Shown here piece after piece: positions 19,666 to 30,686 of a stretch of DNA of 64,000 nt. Both the position numbers and the translations under genes were made by a program. The stretch is taken from assembly GCF_900112135.1 (NCBI RefSeq), contig NZ_FOLC01000009.1:53727-117726 (forward strand). Direction: 5' to 3'. Positions within the stretch are counted from its first letter, which is position 1, and the number at the start of each line of letters is the position of its first letter. This DNA is from Collimonas sp. OK412. Its GTDB lineage: Bacteria; Pseudomonadota; Gammaproteobacteria; Burkholderiales; Burkholderiaceae_D. The notes beneath the pieces are model-generated. The model was not told the DNA's origin and did no database searches. It worked only from the letters and a program-made list of their open reading frames with translations.

Positions 19666-20241
19666 ATGCTTGACCGTGAAGGCTTTCGCCCGAACGTCGG
19701 CATTATCTTGCTCAACACCCAGAACGAAGTCTGGTGGGGCAAGCGCGTGCGTGAACATTCGTGGCAATTTCCACAAGGCGGTATCAAATACGGTGAAACC
19801 CCGGAGCAGGCAATGTTTCGCGAGCTCGAGGAAGAAATCGGGCTGAAGGCGGAACACGTCAAGATCATCGGCCGTACCCGCGACTGGCTGCGCTACGAAG
19901 TGCCTGATCATTTCATCAAGCGCGACGTGCGTGGACATTATCGCGGCCAGAAGCAGATCTGGTTCCTGCTCCGCATGGTGGGACGCGACTGCGACGTCAA
20001 CCTGCGCCTCACCGAACACCCGGAATTCGACGCCTGGCGCTGGCATGATTACTGGGTGCCGCTGGATGTCGTGATCGAATTCAAAAGGGATGTCTACCAG
20101 CGCGCCTTGCAAGAATTATCACGTTTCCTGACGCGCCCGCTGCAAAATGCCCCGCATCACGCCCGTCACCTGCGTACCGGCCATGGGCCGCGCGCATCGA
20201 CTGAATCCCCTCCGGCCTGTGCCGAACCCGAAAAGAAGTGA
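19666..20241 (+). CDS. rppH: RNA pyrophosphohydrolase RppH
   Basis: 191 residues, Nudix hydrolase that converts 5'-triphosphate ends of mRNA to monophosphate and so starts decay by RNase E. The N-terminus [17 protein letters not shown] and the Nudix box at 39-61 ([11 protein letters not shown] ... RELEEEIG) are diagnostic, and WQFPQGG precedes it. The C-terminal 35 residues are low-complexity and variable. The start has GAGG 8 bases upstream. It is read divergently from proS and is followed 8 bases later by the CNP1-like gene. Confidence 0.94.
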   Translation: MLDREGFRPNVGIILLNTQNEVWWGKRVREHSWQFPQGGIKYGETPEQAMFRELEEEIGLKAEHVKIIGRTRDWLRYEVPDHFIKRDVRGHYRGQKQIWFLLRMVGRDCDVNLRLTEHPEFDAWRWHDYWVPLDVVIEFKRDVYQRALQELSRFLTRPLQNAPHHARHLRTGHGPRASTESPPACAEPEKK

Positions 20242-20249
20242 GCATCTTT

Positions 20250-20849
20250 ATGGCTTTTGCCTTTCGTCCTTCCGTTACAAACAAGATATCGCAGCTACTT
20301 GCCGCCGGCCTGCTGTTGCTGGGTGCGGCAACCCATGCGCAAGCCGCTGGTGATCTGTTCAGTCCCAGCACCGGTGCGAATTCCAGCAATTCAGGCATGT
20401 CCGATGATGATTACGACGACGGCAAATCCTGGCAAGAAATCAAGACCGAAATCCCGCCGCAGCCGCAAGCGGCCAACCTGGTGTCGTTCTATGTCAGTCC
20501 GACCGCCACCATGAATTTCTTCATCGATGTCAATTCGATATCGACCGGCAGCGACGGCGTGGTCCGCTACACGTTAGTCAGCAAGAGCCAGGGCGGTGCT
20601 GAAAACATCAGCTACGAAGGGATTCGCTGCCAGACCTACGAGAACAAGTCATATGCATTTGGCCAGAAAGACGGCAACTGGTCGCGCGCGCGCCTGAGCG
20701 GCTGGAAGCAGATCAGCGAATTGTCGGGAAACCGCCAGCATGCGGCCCTGGCCAAAGACTTTCTTTGCCAGGATGGCATGATCGCCGGCAAGGTTGAGGA
20801 TATACGCAGCAGGCTGCGCAGCAATCGCCCGATCAAACAAGGTAGCTGA
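20250..20849 (+). CDS. CNP1-like family exported protein
   Basis: 199 residues from ATG 20250, or four more from a GTG at 20238 that overlaps the rppH stop. A signal peptide ends near THAQA-A (residue 33). The mature part begins with an acidic stretch (SDDDYDDG) followed by KSWQEIKTEIPPQPQ and LVSFYVSPTATMNFFIDVNS, the pattern of the CNP1-like family first noted in Neisseria. Function is unknown; envelope location is likely. It shares its position after rppH with many Burkholderiales and ends at a strong terminator. Confidence 0.82.
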   Translation: MAFAFRPSVTNKISQLLAAGLLLLGAATHAQAAGDLFSPSTGANSSNSGMSDDDYDDGKSWQEIKTEIPPQPQAANLVSFYVSPTATMNFFIDVNSISTGSDGVVRYTLVSKSQGGAENISYEGIRCQTYENKSYAFGQKDGNWSRARLSGWKQISELSGNRQHAALAKDFLCQDGMIAGKVEDIRSRLRSNRPIKQGS

Positions 20850-20870
20850 CCGGATCGGCCGCCCGCATGT

Positions 20871-20906
20871 AAAAACGGCTCCTGCAATTTGCGGAGCCGT
20901 TTTTTT
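20871..20906. terminator. Terminator after the CNP1-like gene
   Basis: AAAAACGGCTCC (20871-20882), loop, GGAGCCGTTTTTTT (20893-20906). It can also serve proB, which ends at 20930 on the other strand. Confidence 0.9.
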
Positions 20907-20929
20907 ATCCGGGGCGCCGGTCTTGCCGC

Positions 20930-22048
20930 TTAGAGCAGAACCATGTTGTCCCGATGGATCAATTCCGATTCTTCGACAAAACCCAGGATAGACTGGATCT
21001 CCGCCGACGGATGGCGCATGATGCGGCGCGCTTCCGAGCTGGTGTAATTGCTGATGCCGCGCGCGATGGCGTGGCCGTCGATATCGGTACAGGTAATGAC
21101 GTCGCCGCGGCCGAACTCGCCGGACACCGCGGTTACGCCGATCGGCAGCAGCGATTTGCCCTCGTTGCGCAATTTCTGCACCGCGCCGGCGTCCAGCACG
21201 ACCTTGCCGGCGGTTTTCAAGTGATCCGCCATCCACTGCTTGCGTGCGGTGAGTTGAGCGGTCTGCGCATTCAATTGCGTGCCGATGGCTTCGCCGCCGG
21301 CGAGCCTGGTCAGCACCGCGTCTTCGCGGCCCCAGGCAATCACTGTGTGGGCGCCCGAGGTGGCGGCGCGCTTGGCGGCCAGGATCTTGGTAATCATGCC
21401 GCCGCGGCCGATGCTGCTGCCGGCGTCGCCCGCCATCACTTCCAGCGCCGGATCGCCGGCTTTGGCTTCATGCACGAATTCGGCATCCGGGTCCTTGCGC
21501 GGATCGGCTGTGTACAGGCCTTTCTGGTCGGTCAGGATGATCAGGGCGTCGCCTTCGATCAGGTTGGCGACCAGTGCGCCCAGGGTGTCGTTGTCGCCGA
21601 ACTTGATTTCATCGGTGACCACGGTGTCGTTCTCGTTGATGATCGCCACCACGCCGAAGCGCAGCAGGGTAAACAAGGTCGAGCGGGCGTTCAAGTAGCG
21701 TTCGCGGTCGGCCAGGTCGGCGTGCGTCAGCAATACCTGGGCGGTGCGGATATTGTGGGCGCGGAAGCTGGTTTCATAGATCTGCGCCAGGCCCATCTGG
21801 CCGACGGCGGCGCACGCCTGCAATTCATCGATGCTGGTCGGCCGCTTGTCGAAACCGAGGCGCTGCATGCCTTCGGCAACAGCGCCGGAGCTGACCAGCA
21901 CGACTTCCTTGCCCATCGCCCGCAACTCGGCGATCTGGGCCGCCCATTTGGCGATGGCGCCGGCATCCAGCCCCTTGCCGTCATTGGTTACCAGGGAAGA
22001 TCCGACTTTGATAATGATGCGCTTGGCTTTTTGAATGACGGAATTCAT
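20930..22048 (-). CDS. proB: Glutamate 5-kinase
   Basis: 372 residues. It phosphorylates glutamate in the first step of proline synthesis and is normally inhibited by proline. The kinase domain (1-260) starts [19 protein letters not shown] and has [20 protein letters not shown] and [17 protein letters not shown]-terminal PUA domain (about 280-360, [24 protein letters not shown]) is present as in the E. coli enzyme. It lies 109 bases downstream of obgE in the common rplU-rpmA-obgE-proB order. Confidence 0.95.
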   Translation of the reverse strand: MNSVIQKAKRIIIKVGSSLVTNDGKGLDAGAIAKWAAQIAELRAMGKEVVLVSSGAVAEGMQRLGFDKRPTSIDELQACAAVGQMGLAQIYETSFRAHNIRTAQVLLTHADLADRERYLNARSTLFTLLRFGVVAIINENDTVVTDEIKFGDNDTLGALVANLIEGDALIILTDQKGLYTADPRKDPDAEFVHEAKAGDPALEVMAGDAGSSIGRGGMITKILAAKRAATSGAHTVIAWGREDAVLTRLAGGEAIGTQLNAQTAQLTARKQWMADHLKTAGKVVLDAGAVQKLRNEGKSLLPIGVTAVSGEFGRGDVITCTDIDGHAIARGISNYTSSEARRIMRHPSAEIQSILGFVEESELIHRDNMVLL

Positions 22049-22157
22049 ATTTTTATCTATCGTGCCTCGGCGGTTGAAGGCACAAGGTGGCGGGAAAAAA
22101 ATAGACCGATGGCGAGAGGGATCGATTTCCCCTCAGCCACCGGTGCCGGATACTTGC

Positions 22158-23276
<1,119 letters not shown>

Positions 23277-23464
23277 CTAATGAGGTTGGAGGTTAAATTC
23301 TTATTGAAAGACACAGGTAACTTTACCGATTTTTGGCCATCGTTGCAGCCCAGGTCCGAGCCTGCATTGCAAGAATGCCATTGCTTCAGGCATAAGCCAT
23401 CGCCGGCGGAGTAAACACGCTGCATGCTCCGGCTTGCCTGAACAGTGTTTTACGACCAGAAACT

Positions 23465-23493
23465 AAAAAGGCTCCACCAGCGGCAGAGCCTTT
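23465..23493 (-). terminator. Terminator after rpmA
   Basis: Leftward AAAGGCTC (23493-23486), loop, GAGCCTTTTT (23474-23465). It may partly separate rplU-rpmA from obgE. Confidence 0.75.
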
Positions 23494-23537
23494 CGCAGCA
23501 AGGCTGACGCCTTGCCTGTGTCGACGCTTACAGAAAC

Positions 23538-23795
23538 TTAAGCTGCTACGACAGTAACGTAGTTACGCTGGGTAGCGCCCTTGGTTACGAATTGTACTTT
23601 GCCGTCGATCAGTGCGAACAGGGTGTGATCCTTGCCCATGCCGACATTTTCGCCTGGATGCGTCTTGGTGCCGCGTTGACGAATGATGATGCCGCCGGCG
23701 TTGATCGCCTGGCCACCGTAGACCTTGACGCCAAGTCGCTTTGACTCTGAGTCACGGCCGTTGCGCGTAGTGCCGCCGCCTTTTTTATGTGCCAT
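23538..23795 (-). CDS. rpmA: 50S ribosomal protein L27
   Basis: 85 residues, full length for L27. The N-terminus [20 protein letters not shown] is the conserved tail that reaches the peptidyl transferase centre. It follows rplU by 38 bases. Confidence 0.98.
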   Translation of the reverse strand: MAHKKGGGTTRNGRDSESKRLGVKVYGGQAINAGGIIIRQRGTKTHPGENVGMGKDHTLFALIDGKVQFVTKGATQRNYVTVVAA

Positions 23796-23833
23796 TTAAA
23801 ACTCCTGGTATCTGGTTAAGTCAACCGACGCAA

Positions 23834-24145
23834 TTAAGCGTTGATCGAAACGATTTGAATTTCGGTGTAATTTTGACGATGGCCTTGATGCTTCTGATAA
23901 TGCTTACGACGACGCATTTTGAAGATCTTGACTTTATCGTGGCGACCTTGCGCCAATACCTTAACCGACACCGTAGCACCTTCGACCAGCGGTGCACCAA
24001 ACTTAATGGTGTCACCAGCGCCAACTGCGAGCACTTGATCAATAGTGAGTTCGGTGCCAATGTCTGCAGGTATCTGTTCTATTTTGAGTTTTTCGCCGGC
24101 AACAATCTTATATTGTTTGCCACCGGTTTTTATGACCGCGTACAT
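23834..24145 (-). CDS. rplU: 50S ribosomal protein L21
   Basis: 103 residues, the usual size, starting [14 protein letters not shown] at the ATG at 24145; a GTG/ATG further up (to 24157) would add only four residues. L21 binds 23S rRNA. The [14 protein letters not shown] segment is typical. A strong promoter lies 110 bases upstream. Confidence 0.98.
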   Translation of the reverse strand: MYAVIKTGGKQYKIVAGEKLKIEQIPADIGTELTIDQVLAVGAGDTIKFGAPLVEGATVSVKVLAQGRHDKVKIFKMRRRKHYQKHQGHRQNYTEIQIVSINA

Positions 24146-24256
24146 ATGAAACCTCATCGAAATGATTGAAGACTATTAAAAAAATTTCTTTCCTAAAACA
24201 CCATATTCAGCGACGGAAAAGCTTGAAATCGCTGGGCGGAATCGGGAGAACCTGAG

Positions 24257-24285
24257 ATTGTACATGGACTTGGCGCTTTCGTCAA
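24257..24285 (-). promoter_or_regulatory. Sigma-70 type promoter of rplU-rpmA
   Basis: Leftward TTGACG (24285-24280), 17-base spacer, TACAAT (24262-24257). The transcript would carry a leader of about 105 bases before rplU. Confidence 0.7.
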
Positions 24286-24445
24286 AATCTCTTGACAAGT
24301 GCGGAATTCACCACAGTTCCGTACTTCCGCCGGGGCGCCCCCGGCCAAATATTGCCATGGAGCCACCTGCAGCCGCAGACTCGCCAGCAGCACAACAGCC
24401 TTTTTCATATAATGGCGGTATTCTGAAACTTTTTAAGGTATTGCC

Positions 24446-24757
24446 ATGAGCGATGTACAAGCGTGGATCAAGGAAACCGTGACCAGCAACCCAGTGGTGC
24501 TGTTCATGAAAGGAACCGCGCAATTCCCCCAATGCGGATTTTCCGGCCGCGCCATCCAGCTGTTGAAGACCAGCGGCGCTGAAAACATCGTCACCGTCAA
24601 CGTGCTGGAAGACCCGACCGTGCGCCAAGGCATCAAGGACTATTCCAGCTGGCCGACCATTCCGCAGCTCTATGTCAACGGCGAATTCATCGGCGGCTCC
24701 GACATCATGAACGAGATGTTCGAGTCCGGCGAACTGCAAACCTTGCTGAAGGCCTGA
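24446..24757 (+). CDS. grxD: Monothiol glutaredoxin Grx4
   Basis: 103 residues, a CGFS-type glutaredoxin (Cys30 in FPQCGFSG) that carries or transfers iron-sulphur clusters with glutathione. The later motifs [16 protein letters not shown] and [12 protein letters not shown] bind glutathione and complete the thioredoxin fold. It precedes ubiX by 8 bases, so the two are likely co-transcribed. Confidence 0.96.
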   Translation: MSDVQAWIKETVTSNPVVLFMKGTAQFPQCGFSGRAIQLLKTSGAENIVTVNVLEDPTVRQGIKDYSSWPTIPQLYVNGEFIGGSDIMNEMFESGELQTLLKA

Positions 24758-24765
24758 GACCCTAC

Positions 24766-25380
24766 GTGGTCTCGTCCAGCCGCCCAGCCGCAGACGCCAG
24801 CCAGCCGCCGCGCCGCCTGATTGTCGGCATCACCGGCGCCACCGGCGTGATTTACGGCGTGCGGCTGCTGCAGTTGCTGCGCGAGATGCCCGGCGTCGAA
24901 ACCCATCTGATGATTTCCGATGCCGGCGTGCTGAACCTGCACCAGGAATTGGAGATGCGGCGTAAGCAAGTCGAGGCGCTGGCGCACGTGGTGCACAATG
25001 TGCGCGATATCGGCGCAGCCATCGCCAGCGGCTCATTTCAATCGGACGGCATGATCATCGCGCCCTGTTCGATGAAAACCCTGGCCTCGGTTGCCAACGG
25101 CCTGTCGGACAACCTGATCACGCGCGCCGCCGATGTTGTCCTCAAGGAGCGCCGGCGGCTGGTCCTGATGGTGCGCGAAACGCCTTTCAACCTGGCGCAT
25201 CTGCGCAACATGACCAGCGTCACTGAAATGGGCGGCATCATCTTCCCGCCCCTGCCTGGCTTTTACCACCGGCCGCAAAGCATTGCGGAAATGGTCGACC
25301 ATACGCTGGGACGCGTGCTGGACCTGTTCGCTGTGCAGCACACGCTGACGCCGCGCTGGAATGGCTTGAAAGCCGATTAA
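24766..25380 (+). CDS. ubiX: Flavin prenyltransferase UbiX
   Basis: 204 residues. UbiX makes the prenylated FMN cofactor used by the UbiD decarboxylase in ubiquinone synthesis. The flavoprotein core starts LIVGITGATGVIYGVRLLQLL and continues with APCSMKTLASVANGLSDNLI and VRETPFNLAHLRNM. The frame starts with GTG at 24766; residues 1-16 are polar and variable, so a later start cannot be excluded. It ends at a terminator. Confidence 0.93.
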   Translation: MVSSSRPAADASQPPRRLIVGITGATGVIYGVRLLQLLREMPGVETHLMISDAGVLNLHQELEMRRKQVEALAHVVHNVRDIGAAIASGSFQSDGMIIAPCSMKTLASVANGLSDNLITRAADVVLKERRRLVLMVRETPFNLAHLRNMTSVTEMGGIIFPPLPGFYHRPQSIAEMVDHTLGRVLDLFAVQHTLTPRWNGLKAD

Positions 25381-25384
25381 AAAA

Positions 25385-25410
25385 AAGGCCGGACAAACAG
25401 CTCCGGCCTT
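25385..25410. terminator. Terminator between ubiX and the M61 peptidase gene
   Basis: AAGGCCGG (25385-25392) and CCGGCCTT (25403-25410), with an A-run before it and CTGTTT after. It can act for both convergent genes. Confidence 0.8.
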
Positions 25411-25433
25411 CTGTTTCCCATCAGATATAACGC

Positions 25434-27305
25434 TTAACGACCGCTGCGCCCTGCCAGCCAGGCGGTGCGCAATGCCGGCACCAGCGCTGGTTTTGCCTCC
25501 ACCTTCAAGCCGACCTGCGGCGTGCTGTCGGCTAGCAGCCTGACCTTGAACGTCATCAGTTCATCGCGCCGGAAAGCATGGATGACGACGCTATCGCCAA
25601 CCCGGTAGCGCGCCAGCAGCGCCTCAAGGTTATTGCTCACCCGGATGCCTTCAATCGCCACCAGCAAGTCGCCCGCCGACAACCCGGCGCGATGCGCGGC
25701 GCCGCCTTCGTAGACGTTCGCCAGCCTGGTGTCGCCGCCATTGCGCGCGGTCCGCACGCCCAGCGACGGTTTGCCCGGCTTGCGGCTGTCGGCCAGCACG
25801 ACGCCGGTCGGCGCCAGCAATTTCGCCAGCGGCAGATCATCGGTTGCACGCACATAACGATCGAAGAAACGCTTCAGCTTGAGGCCGGTCACTTCATCGA
25901 ACAAGGCTTCGACCGCGCTCTCGCTGACGCCGCGGCCGCTCAATGCATTGTCGGCATAAAAATCGCGGCCGTACTTTTGCCACAGGGCGCGCATCACGTC
26001 GTCCAGCGATTTGCGGCCCTTGGTTTCGCTACGGATCGTCAGGTCCAGCGCCAGCGCCACCAGCGAGCCCTTGGTGTAATAGCTGACAATCGCGTTTGGC
26101 GCGTTTTCATCCTGGCGATAATATTTGACCCAGGCATCAAAGCTGGATTCGGCCACGCTTTGCTTATGCCGGCCGCTGCCGAGCAGCACGCCGTTGATGG
26201 TTTTTTCAATCAGCTTGAAATAGGCGGGCTGGTCAATCAGGCCGCTGCGCAGCAGCATCAGGTCGTCGTAATAGCTGGTGAAACCTTCGAACAGCCACAG
26301 CAATGGCGTGTAGTTTTCGACCTGCAGGTCGTAGGGAGCAAACGCTGCCGGCTTGATGCGCTTGACGTTCCAGGTATGGAAATATTCATGGCTGCAGAGG
26401 CCAAGGAAGGTGCGGTAACCATCGCTCATTTCCGCCTGTCCCTTGACCGGCAAATCGGCGCGCGCGCAAATCAGTGCGGTGGAAGCGCGATGCTCAAGGC
26501 CGCCATAACCGTCTCCCACCGCCAGCGTCAGGAACACATAGCGCTGCATCGGTGCGCGCTTGGCAAACTTGCTGCCGGCCGGTTCGAAGAAGCTGATCTG
26601 GGTTTCACAGATCCTTTTCAGGTCGGCGCTCAAGCGCGCCAGGTCCAGGTTCGGCACATTGCCGGTAATCGCAATTTCGTGCGGCACGCCGTGCGCTTTG
26701 AAAGTCGCCAGCTGGAAGGTACCCATTTCAACCGGATGATCGATCAGCTCGTCGTAGTTGGCGGCGACATAGCTGCCGAAAGAGCCGCGCTTGGCTTTCA
26801 GCGTCGGCAGTGCGGTGGCGATGCGCCACGCTTCATAGGTGTCGCCTTGCGGACGCTGGATATCCACGATATGCGGCGCATGTTCCTGGCCGACCGCGCG
26901 CAGGAATACGCTGGTGCCGTTGAAGAAACCGTGGGTCTGGTCCAGGTGCGCAGTGCGCACCGACAGGTCCCATGCGTACACCTGGTAGTGCAAGGTCAGC
27001 GGCCCGTCGCATGGCGCCGCTTGCCAGGAGTGCTTGTCGAGTTTCTTGAGAGCGATCTTGCGGCCGTTCGACTCGGCGCGGATCTGTACGATATTGCGCG
27101 CGAATTCGCGGATCATGTAGCTGCCAGGGATCCAGGCCGGCAAGGCGACGATCTGCCCCACCGCGGCCGGCTCGGCAATGCTCAGGGTAACGGCGAACAG
27201 GTGGGCGGCAGGATCGGCTGCGACGATGCTGTAGCTTAGGCCGCCGCGGGCGGACTTGGCGCTTGACGGCTTGGCGCCTGGCTTTGCAGTATTTTTCTTC
27301 ATCAT
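25434..27305 (-). CDS. M61 family metallopeptidase with PDZ domain
   Basis: 623 residues. The central catalytic domain has HEYFH at 306-310 (zinc-binding HExxH) in CSHEYFHTWNVKRIKP, followed by NYTPLLWLFEGFTSYYDDL with the downstream Glu ligand. A PDZ domain lies at about 505-590 (GLSAGDLLVAIEGIRVSNN). M61 enzymes are glycyl aminopeptidases; the substrate here is unknown. The first residues are Lys-rich without a classical signal peptide, so a cytoplasmic place is likely. The start has GAGGATAA just upstream. It begins one base after the DUF3429 gene ends. Confidence 0.9.
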   Translation of the reverse strand: MMKKNTAKPGAKPSSAKSARGGLSYSIVAADPAAHLFAVTLSIAEPAAVGQIVALPAWIPGSYMIREFARNIVQIRAESNGRKIALKKLDKHSWQAAPCDGPLTLHYQVYAWDLSVRTAHLDQTHGFFNGTSVFLRAVGQEHAPHIVDIQRPQGDTYEAWRIATALPTLKAKRGSFGSYVAANYDELIDHPVEMGTFQLATFKAHGVPHEIAITGNVPNLDLARLSADLKRICETQISFFEPAGSKFAKRAPMQRYVFLTLAVGDGYGGLEHRASTALICARADLPVKGQAEMSDGYRTFLGLCSHEYFHTWNVKRIKPAAFAPYDLQVENYTPLLWLFEGFTSYYDDLMLLRSGLIDQPAYFKLIEKTINGVLLGSGRHKQSVAESSFDAWVKYYRQDENAPNAIVSYYTKGSLVALALDLTIRSETKGRKSLDDVMRALWQKYGRDFYADNALSGRGVSESAVEALFDEVTGLKLKRFFDRYVRATDDLPLAKLLAPTGVVLADSRKPGKPSLGVRTARNGGDTRLANVYEGGAAHRAGLSAGDLLVAIEGIRVSNNLEALLARYRVGDSVVIHAFRRDELMTFKVRLLADSTPQVGLKVEAKPALVPALRTAWLAGRSGR

Positions 27306-27764
27306 TTATCCTCGGACATTCCCGGCAATCACGGTCAGCATCAGCGCCGCCACCGCCACACATGTCAATCTGAAACGCAATTCAATAAACCAGGCCGGCA
27401 AGCCGTACCATGGGAACAAGCGCTTGTCGGCCTGGTAAGCGGCGATGAACCCGGCAATCAGCAAAGCGAAGCCGAAACCGCCGGCCATGGTCGAGAACCA
27501 GGCGATGCTGGTCGGCGCCACGCCCCAGACCAAGGCTTTCTTTGTCTGGTCGGCCGACAGGTCGGCCCGCAGCACCACCGCGCCCCAGTGGATCCCGCCG
27601 AGAAAAGACAAGGCGGCGATGCCATAGGCCAGCTGCCCGCGAATGAAATCGCGCAGCCAGTCGGTGCTGACCAGCCAGCATGCCAGCGTCAGCAGCACGA
27701 ACGGAATCAATCCGGCATAACCGAGTAAATGAATAATACGTTTGTTCAGGAAATGTGGATTCAT
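27306..27764 (-). CDS. DUF3429 family membrane protein
   Basis: 152 residues with about four to five hydrophobic segments (LGYAGLIPFVLLTLACWLV, GIAALSFLGGIHWGAVVL, STMAGGFGFALLIAGFIAAY and a C-terminal one). The GGIHWG motif is typical of DUF3429, a family of inner membrane proteins of unknown function. It is tightly joined to the M61 peptidase gene. Confidence 0.8.
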   Translation of the reverse strand: MNPHFLNKRIIHLLGYAGLIPFVLLTLACWLVSTDWLRDFIRGQLAYGIAALSFLGGIHWGAVVLRADLSADQTKKALVWGVAPTSIAWFSTMAGGFGFALLIAGFIAAYQADKRLFPWYGLPAWFIELRFRLTCVAVAALMLTVIAGNVRG

Positions 27765-27885
27765 CTGGTGACTTCGTCAGGGAGGACAGCGCTGGCGGCG
27801 CAAAAAGACGATAGTGTAGCGGGATTGCGCATGATAGGTCCGGCCTCGGTCGCCTGGCGTTGAAAAGAGCGGCGGATTGCGGGCT

Positions 27886-28485
27886 TCAGGCCGGGGATTG
27901 TCGTATATCGGCGACGGTATCGATGTCCTGGTGGATGCCGGGATCGTCCACCGCCACTTCGACGACAGGACACGATTGCAACAAGCCGCGCGCACCCTGG
28001 TCGCCCTGCAGGGCCAGCAACTGCGGCAAATGCTTGCGGCTGAACCCGACCGGATTGCCGCGCCGGCCGAGATAGGTCGGCACCGCGATGTCGGCGCCTT
28101 GGCGCAATGCCGATGCCAGGGCCTGGATGGTTGCTGCTTGCACATAGGGCATGTCAGCCAGGGCGATTACCCAGCCGGCGGCGTCCGCGGTCTGTTCCAG
28201 GCCGCACACCAGCGACGCCGCCATGCCGTCATCCGCGCTTGCGCATGGCACCCAGGCATAGCAGGCAACCTGTGCGGCCAGATCCGGCGCGTCGCTACGC
28301 AAGACGACACATGTCGGCAGCGCCGCCGCCAGATTGCCGGCAGCCGTCGCCAGCACCGTCTGACCCGCAGCGGTCGGCAACGATTGCAGCAATTTGCTGC
28401 ACACACCGCTGGGATCGAAACGCCGGCCGCGGCCGGCAGCCAGCAGCAGGCCGATGATTTGTCCGCTATATGGTCGACCACTCAT
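27886..28485 (-). CDS. MobA/MocA-like nucleotidyltransferase
   Basis: 199 residues of the NTP transferase fold. The nucleotide-binding start is IIGLLLAAGRGRRFDPSG followed by SKLLQSLP; later motifs are VIALADMPYV (metal-binding Asp) and YLGRRGNPVGFSRK. This is the pattern of MocA, which adds CMP to molybdopterin, and of related enzymes. No other molybdenum gene is nearby, so the exact substrate is open. Confidence 0.82.
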   Translation of the reverse strand: MSGRPYSGQIIGLLLAAGRGRRFDPSGVCSKLLQSLPTAAGQTVLATAAGNLAAALPTCVVLRSDAPDLAAQVACYAWVPCASADDGMAASLVCGLEQTADAAGWVIALADMPYVQAATIQALASALRQGADIAVPTYLGRRGNPVGFSRKHLPQLLALQGDQGARGLLQSCPVVEVAVDDPGIHQDIDTVADIRQSPA

Positions 28486-28532
28486 GGCAGGCTAGGAAAA
28501 AAGTCGCGCCCGCCGGATGGCAGGCGCCTGGT

Positions 28533-29255
28533 TCATTTCAACGTACTGAATTTGGCTTCCATGGTTTTCGCATCGATCCAGCCTGGCGTGCGGGAGCCGT
28601 CGGCGAAGATGATCGTCGGCGTGCCGGTCACGTTCAGCTTCTGGCCGAGCGCCAATACCTTGTCGTTCGGCGCCTGGCAGGCTGCCGGCGCGGCGGTGGC
28701 GGCCTTGCCGTCAACCATCAGGTCGGTCCAGGCCTTGTTGCGGTCGGTGCTGCACCAGACATTGCGAGCCTTCACCGCGGAATCGTCCGCCAGGATGTTA
28801 TACAAGAAGGTATACACGGTAACGTTGTCGACTTCCTGCAAGGTAGTCTTGTGGAAGCGCTTGCAATAGCCGCAGTTGGGATCTTCGAACACTGCGATCA
28901 CGCGCTTGCCGTTGCCCTTGACCTTTTTCATGGCCAGGTCCAGCGGCAAGTCCGAGAACTTGACCTTGCTCAGCTCATTTACCCGCTCGCTGGTAAAGTC
29001 GCGCGAGGTCTGCGCGTCCATGATGCGGCCGACGAACACGTACTTGGCAGCGGCGTCGGTATAAAAGATATCGTTGCCGACACGCACTTCAAACAAACCG
29101 GAATAAGGAGTCTTGGTTACTTCATCAACCTTGACGTTATCTCCCAGGCGCGGCTCTATCAGCTTCTTGACCGCGCTTTCCTGGGGAGTCTCGGCGCCGG
29201 CGGCGCTTACCCACAGTCCCAGCAAAGCCACCAACATCACGCTTGTTTTTTTCAT
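28533..29255 (-). CDS. dsbC: Thiol:disulphide interchange protein DsbC
   Basis: 240 residues with a signal peptide (VALLGLWVSAAGA). DsbC is a periplasmic dimeric disulphide isomerase kept reduced by DsbD. The N-terminal dimerisation domain (25-85) precedes the thioredoxin-fold domain with the active site Cys128-Gly-Tyr-Cys131 (FEDPNCGYCKRF). Two further Cys, in NVWCST and AACQAP, match the structural pair of E. coli DsbC. It follows the UbiH-family gene by 11 bases. A dsbB gene is at 40.9 kb. Confidence 0.94.
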   Translation of the reverse strand: MKKTSVMLVALLGLWVSAAGAETPQESAVKKLIEPRLGDNVKVDEVTKTPYSGLFEVRVGNDIFYTDAAAKYVFVGRIMDAQTSRDFTSERVNELSKVKFSDLPLDLAMKKVKGNGKRVIAVFEDPNCGYCKRFHKTTLQEVDNVTVYTFLYNILADDSAVKARNVWCSTDRNKAWTDLMVDGKAATAAPAACQAPNDKVLALGQKLNVTGTPTIIFADGSRTPGWIDAKTMEAKFSTLK

Positions 29256-29266
29256 CGTTGTTCCAG

Positions 29267-30514
29267 TTATTCTTTATCAGCTGTCCGACCCAAGGCGTGG
29301 GCCATCAATTGTCTTTTTAAGACCGGCACTTTATCCAGCAAGTTCAACCCGGTATTGCGCAGCAAACGCAACGGCCCGAAATCGAAGCCGAACAGCCGCT
29401 CCAATCCATCGGTCATCACCTGCATCAAGAGTATTTCTTCTTTGCGCGCGCGCGCATAACGCGCCAGCACGCCGGCATCGCCGCAATCGCGATGGCCGCC
29501 GCGCTCGGCCAGCACCTGGACCAGGGCGGCGACATCGCCGAAACCCAGGTTCATGCCATGCCCCGCCAATGGATGCACCACATGGCCGGCATCCCCGACC
29601 AGGGCGACGCGCGGCGCCACCATCGAATGGGTTTTGAGCAAGGACAATGGAAATGCCTGCGCCAGCTCCGGCTGCAGCGGCAGCAATTGGCCCAGCTTGT
29701 CGCCGGCCAGCGAGGTCAGGCGTGCGGCCAGTTCTGACAAAGGTTCATCCAACAGTTCAAGCGCCAGGGCCTCCGGCGCCGACCAGACCAGGGATACCCG
29801 CTGCCCGGGCAAAGGCAGCAAGGCAACGATCCCTTCTGTTTCGGTAAACCATTGATAAGCAACACCGTGATGCGGCCGCTCGCATGCAAAATTGGCGACC
29901 ACCCCGCGCTGTTTGTACGAACGGTAATCGATCCCGATCTGGCACTGGCTGCGCACCCAGGATTGCGCGCCGTCGGCGCCGACAACCAGGGCAGAGCTGA
30001 TGGCCTCGCCCGATTCCAGCTGCAGGGACGCTGTGTCCGCATCCACTTGCAGCGCCTTGGCGCGGCCGCTGAGCAGATGCACATTCGGGGAAAATTTCAG
30101 CGCCGCGTCCAGCGCCTGGTTCAGGTTGCTGTCTTCGACAATCCAGGCCAGCGCATCGACGCGCGCATTGTAGGCGTCAAACGCCAGGTTGCCAGCCGCG
30201 CTATCCGTGCCGCCTTTGATCGCCATCCCTTCCACCGCGCTTATTCGCGCCGGATCCAGGGCATCCCACACCTTGACTGTCGACAGCAAGCTGCGCGCCA
30301 CATGGTTCAACGCGTACACGCGCGTGTCCCAGGCATCGGGCGCCGCGGCTGATGCGGACGGCGCCGGCATTCCCAGCAATGCAACGCGCAAGCCCGCTTG
30401 CGCCAAGGCCAGCGCCGCTGCCTTGCCGACAGCGCCATTGCCCACGATGCAAATATCGTATTTCGCCGTCGGCGCGGCGCCGGTATTTTTCGAGATTGAT
30501 GCGATATCTTTCAT
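29267..30514 (-). CDS. UbiH/UbiF/VisC family FAD monooxygenase
   Basis: 415 residues from ATG 30514 (the frame stays open to 30613, but that part is unlike the family). It shows the FAD-binding Rossmann motif YDICIVGNGAVGKAAALALA (about 17-36), the middle motif VVGADGAQSWVRSQ and the second FAD motif RVALVGDAGHVVHPLAGHGMN. These enzymes hydroxylate the ring in ubiquinone synthesis. Which position this one hydroxylates cannot be told from sequence alone. It fits with ubiX and ispB elsewhere in the window. Confidence 0.87.
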   Translation of the reverse strand: MKDIASISKNTGAAPTAKYDICIVGNGAVGKAAALALAQAGLRVALLGMPAPSASAAAPDAWDTRVYALNHVARSLLSTVKVWDALDPARISAVEGMAIKGGTDSAAGNLAFDAYNARVDALAWIVEDSNLNQALDAALKFSPNVHLLSGRAKALQVDADTASLQLESGEAISSALVVGADGAQSWVRSQCQIGIDYRSYKQRGVVANFACERPHHGVAYQWFTETEGIVALLPLPGQRVSLVWSAPEALALELLDEPLSELAARLTSLAGDKLGQLLPLQPELAQAFPLSLLKTHSMVAPRVALVGDAGHVVHPLAGHGMNLGFGDVAALVQVLAERGGHRDCGDAGVLARYARARKEEILLMQVMTDGLERLFGFDFGPLRLLRNTGLNLLDKVPVLKRQLMAHALGRTADKE

Positions 30515-30648
30515 TTCGCCATTATAGCGACTACGCTTGCAAAGCCCTGCAGGCCCCGTTAAATATGGTTTTCCACTGATCGAGCATGATGTTGCCGCCC
30601 ACAAATTGAGCAACGCAAAGTTTTTTCAAGAAGATTCAACAAGGGGCT

Positions 30649-30676
30649 TTGCGGATCGAAAATGTTTTGCTATACT
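30649..30676 (+). promoter_or_regulatory. Promoter of tRNA-Phe
   Basis: TTGCGG (30649-30654), 16-base spacer and TATACT (30671-30676), 10 bases before the mature tRNA end. Confidence 0.6.
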
Positions 30677-30686
30677 CCTGTCCCTT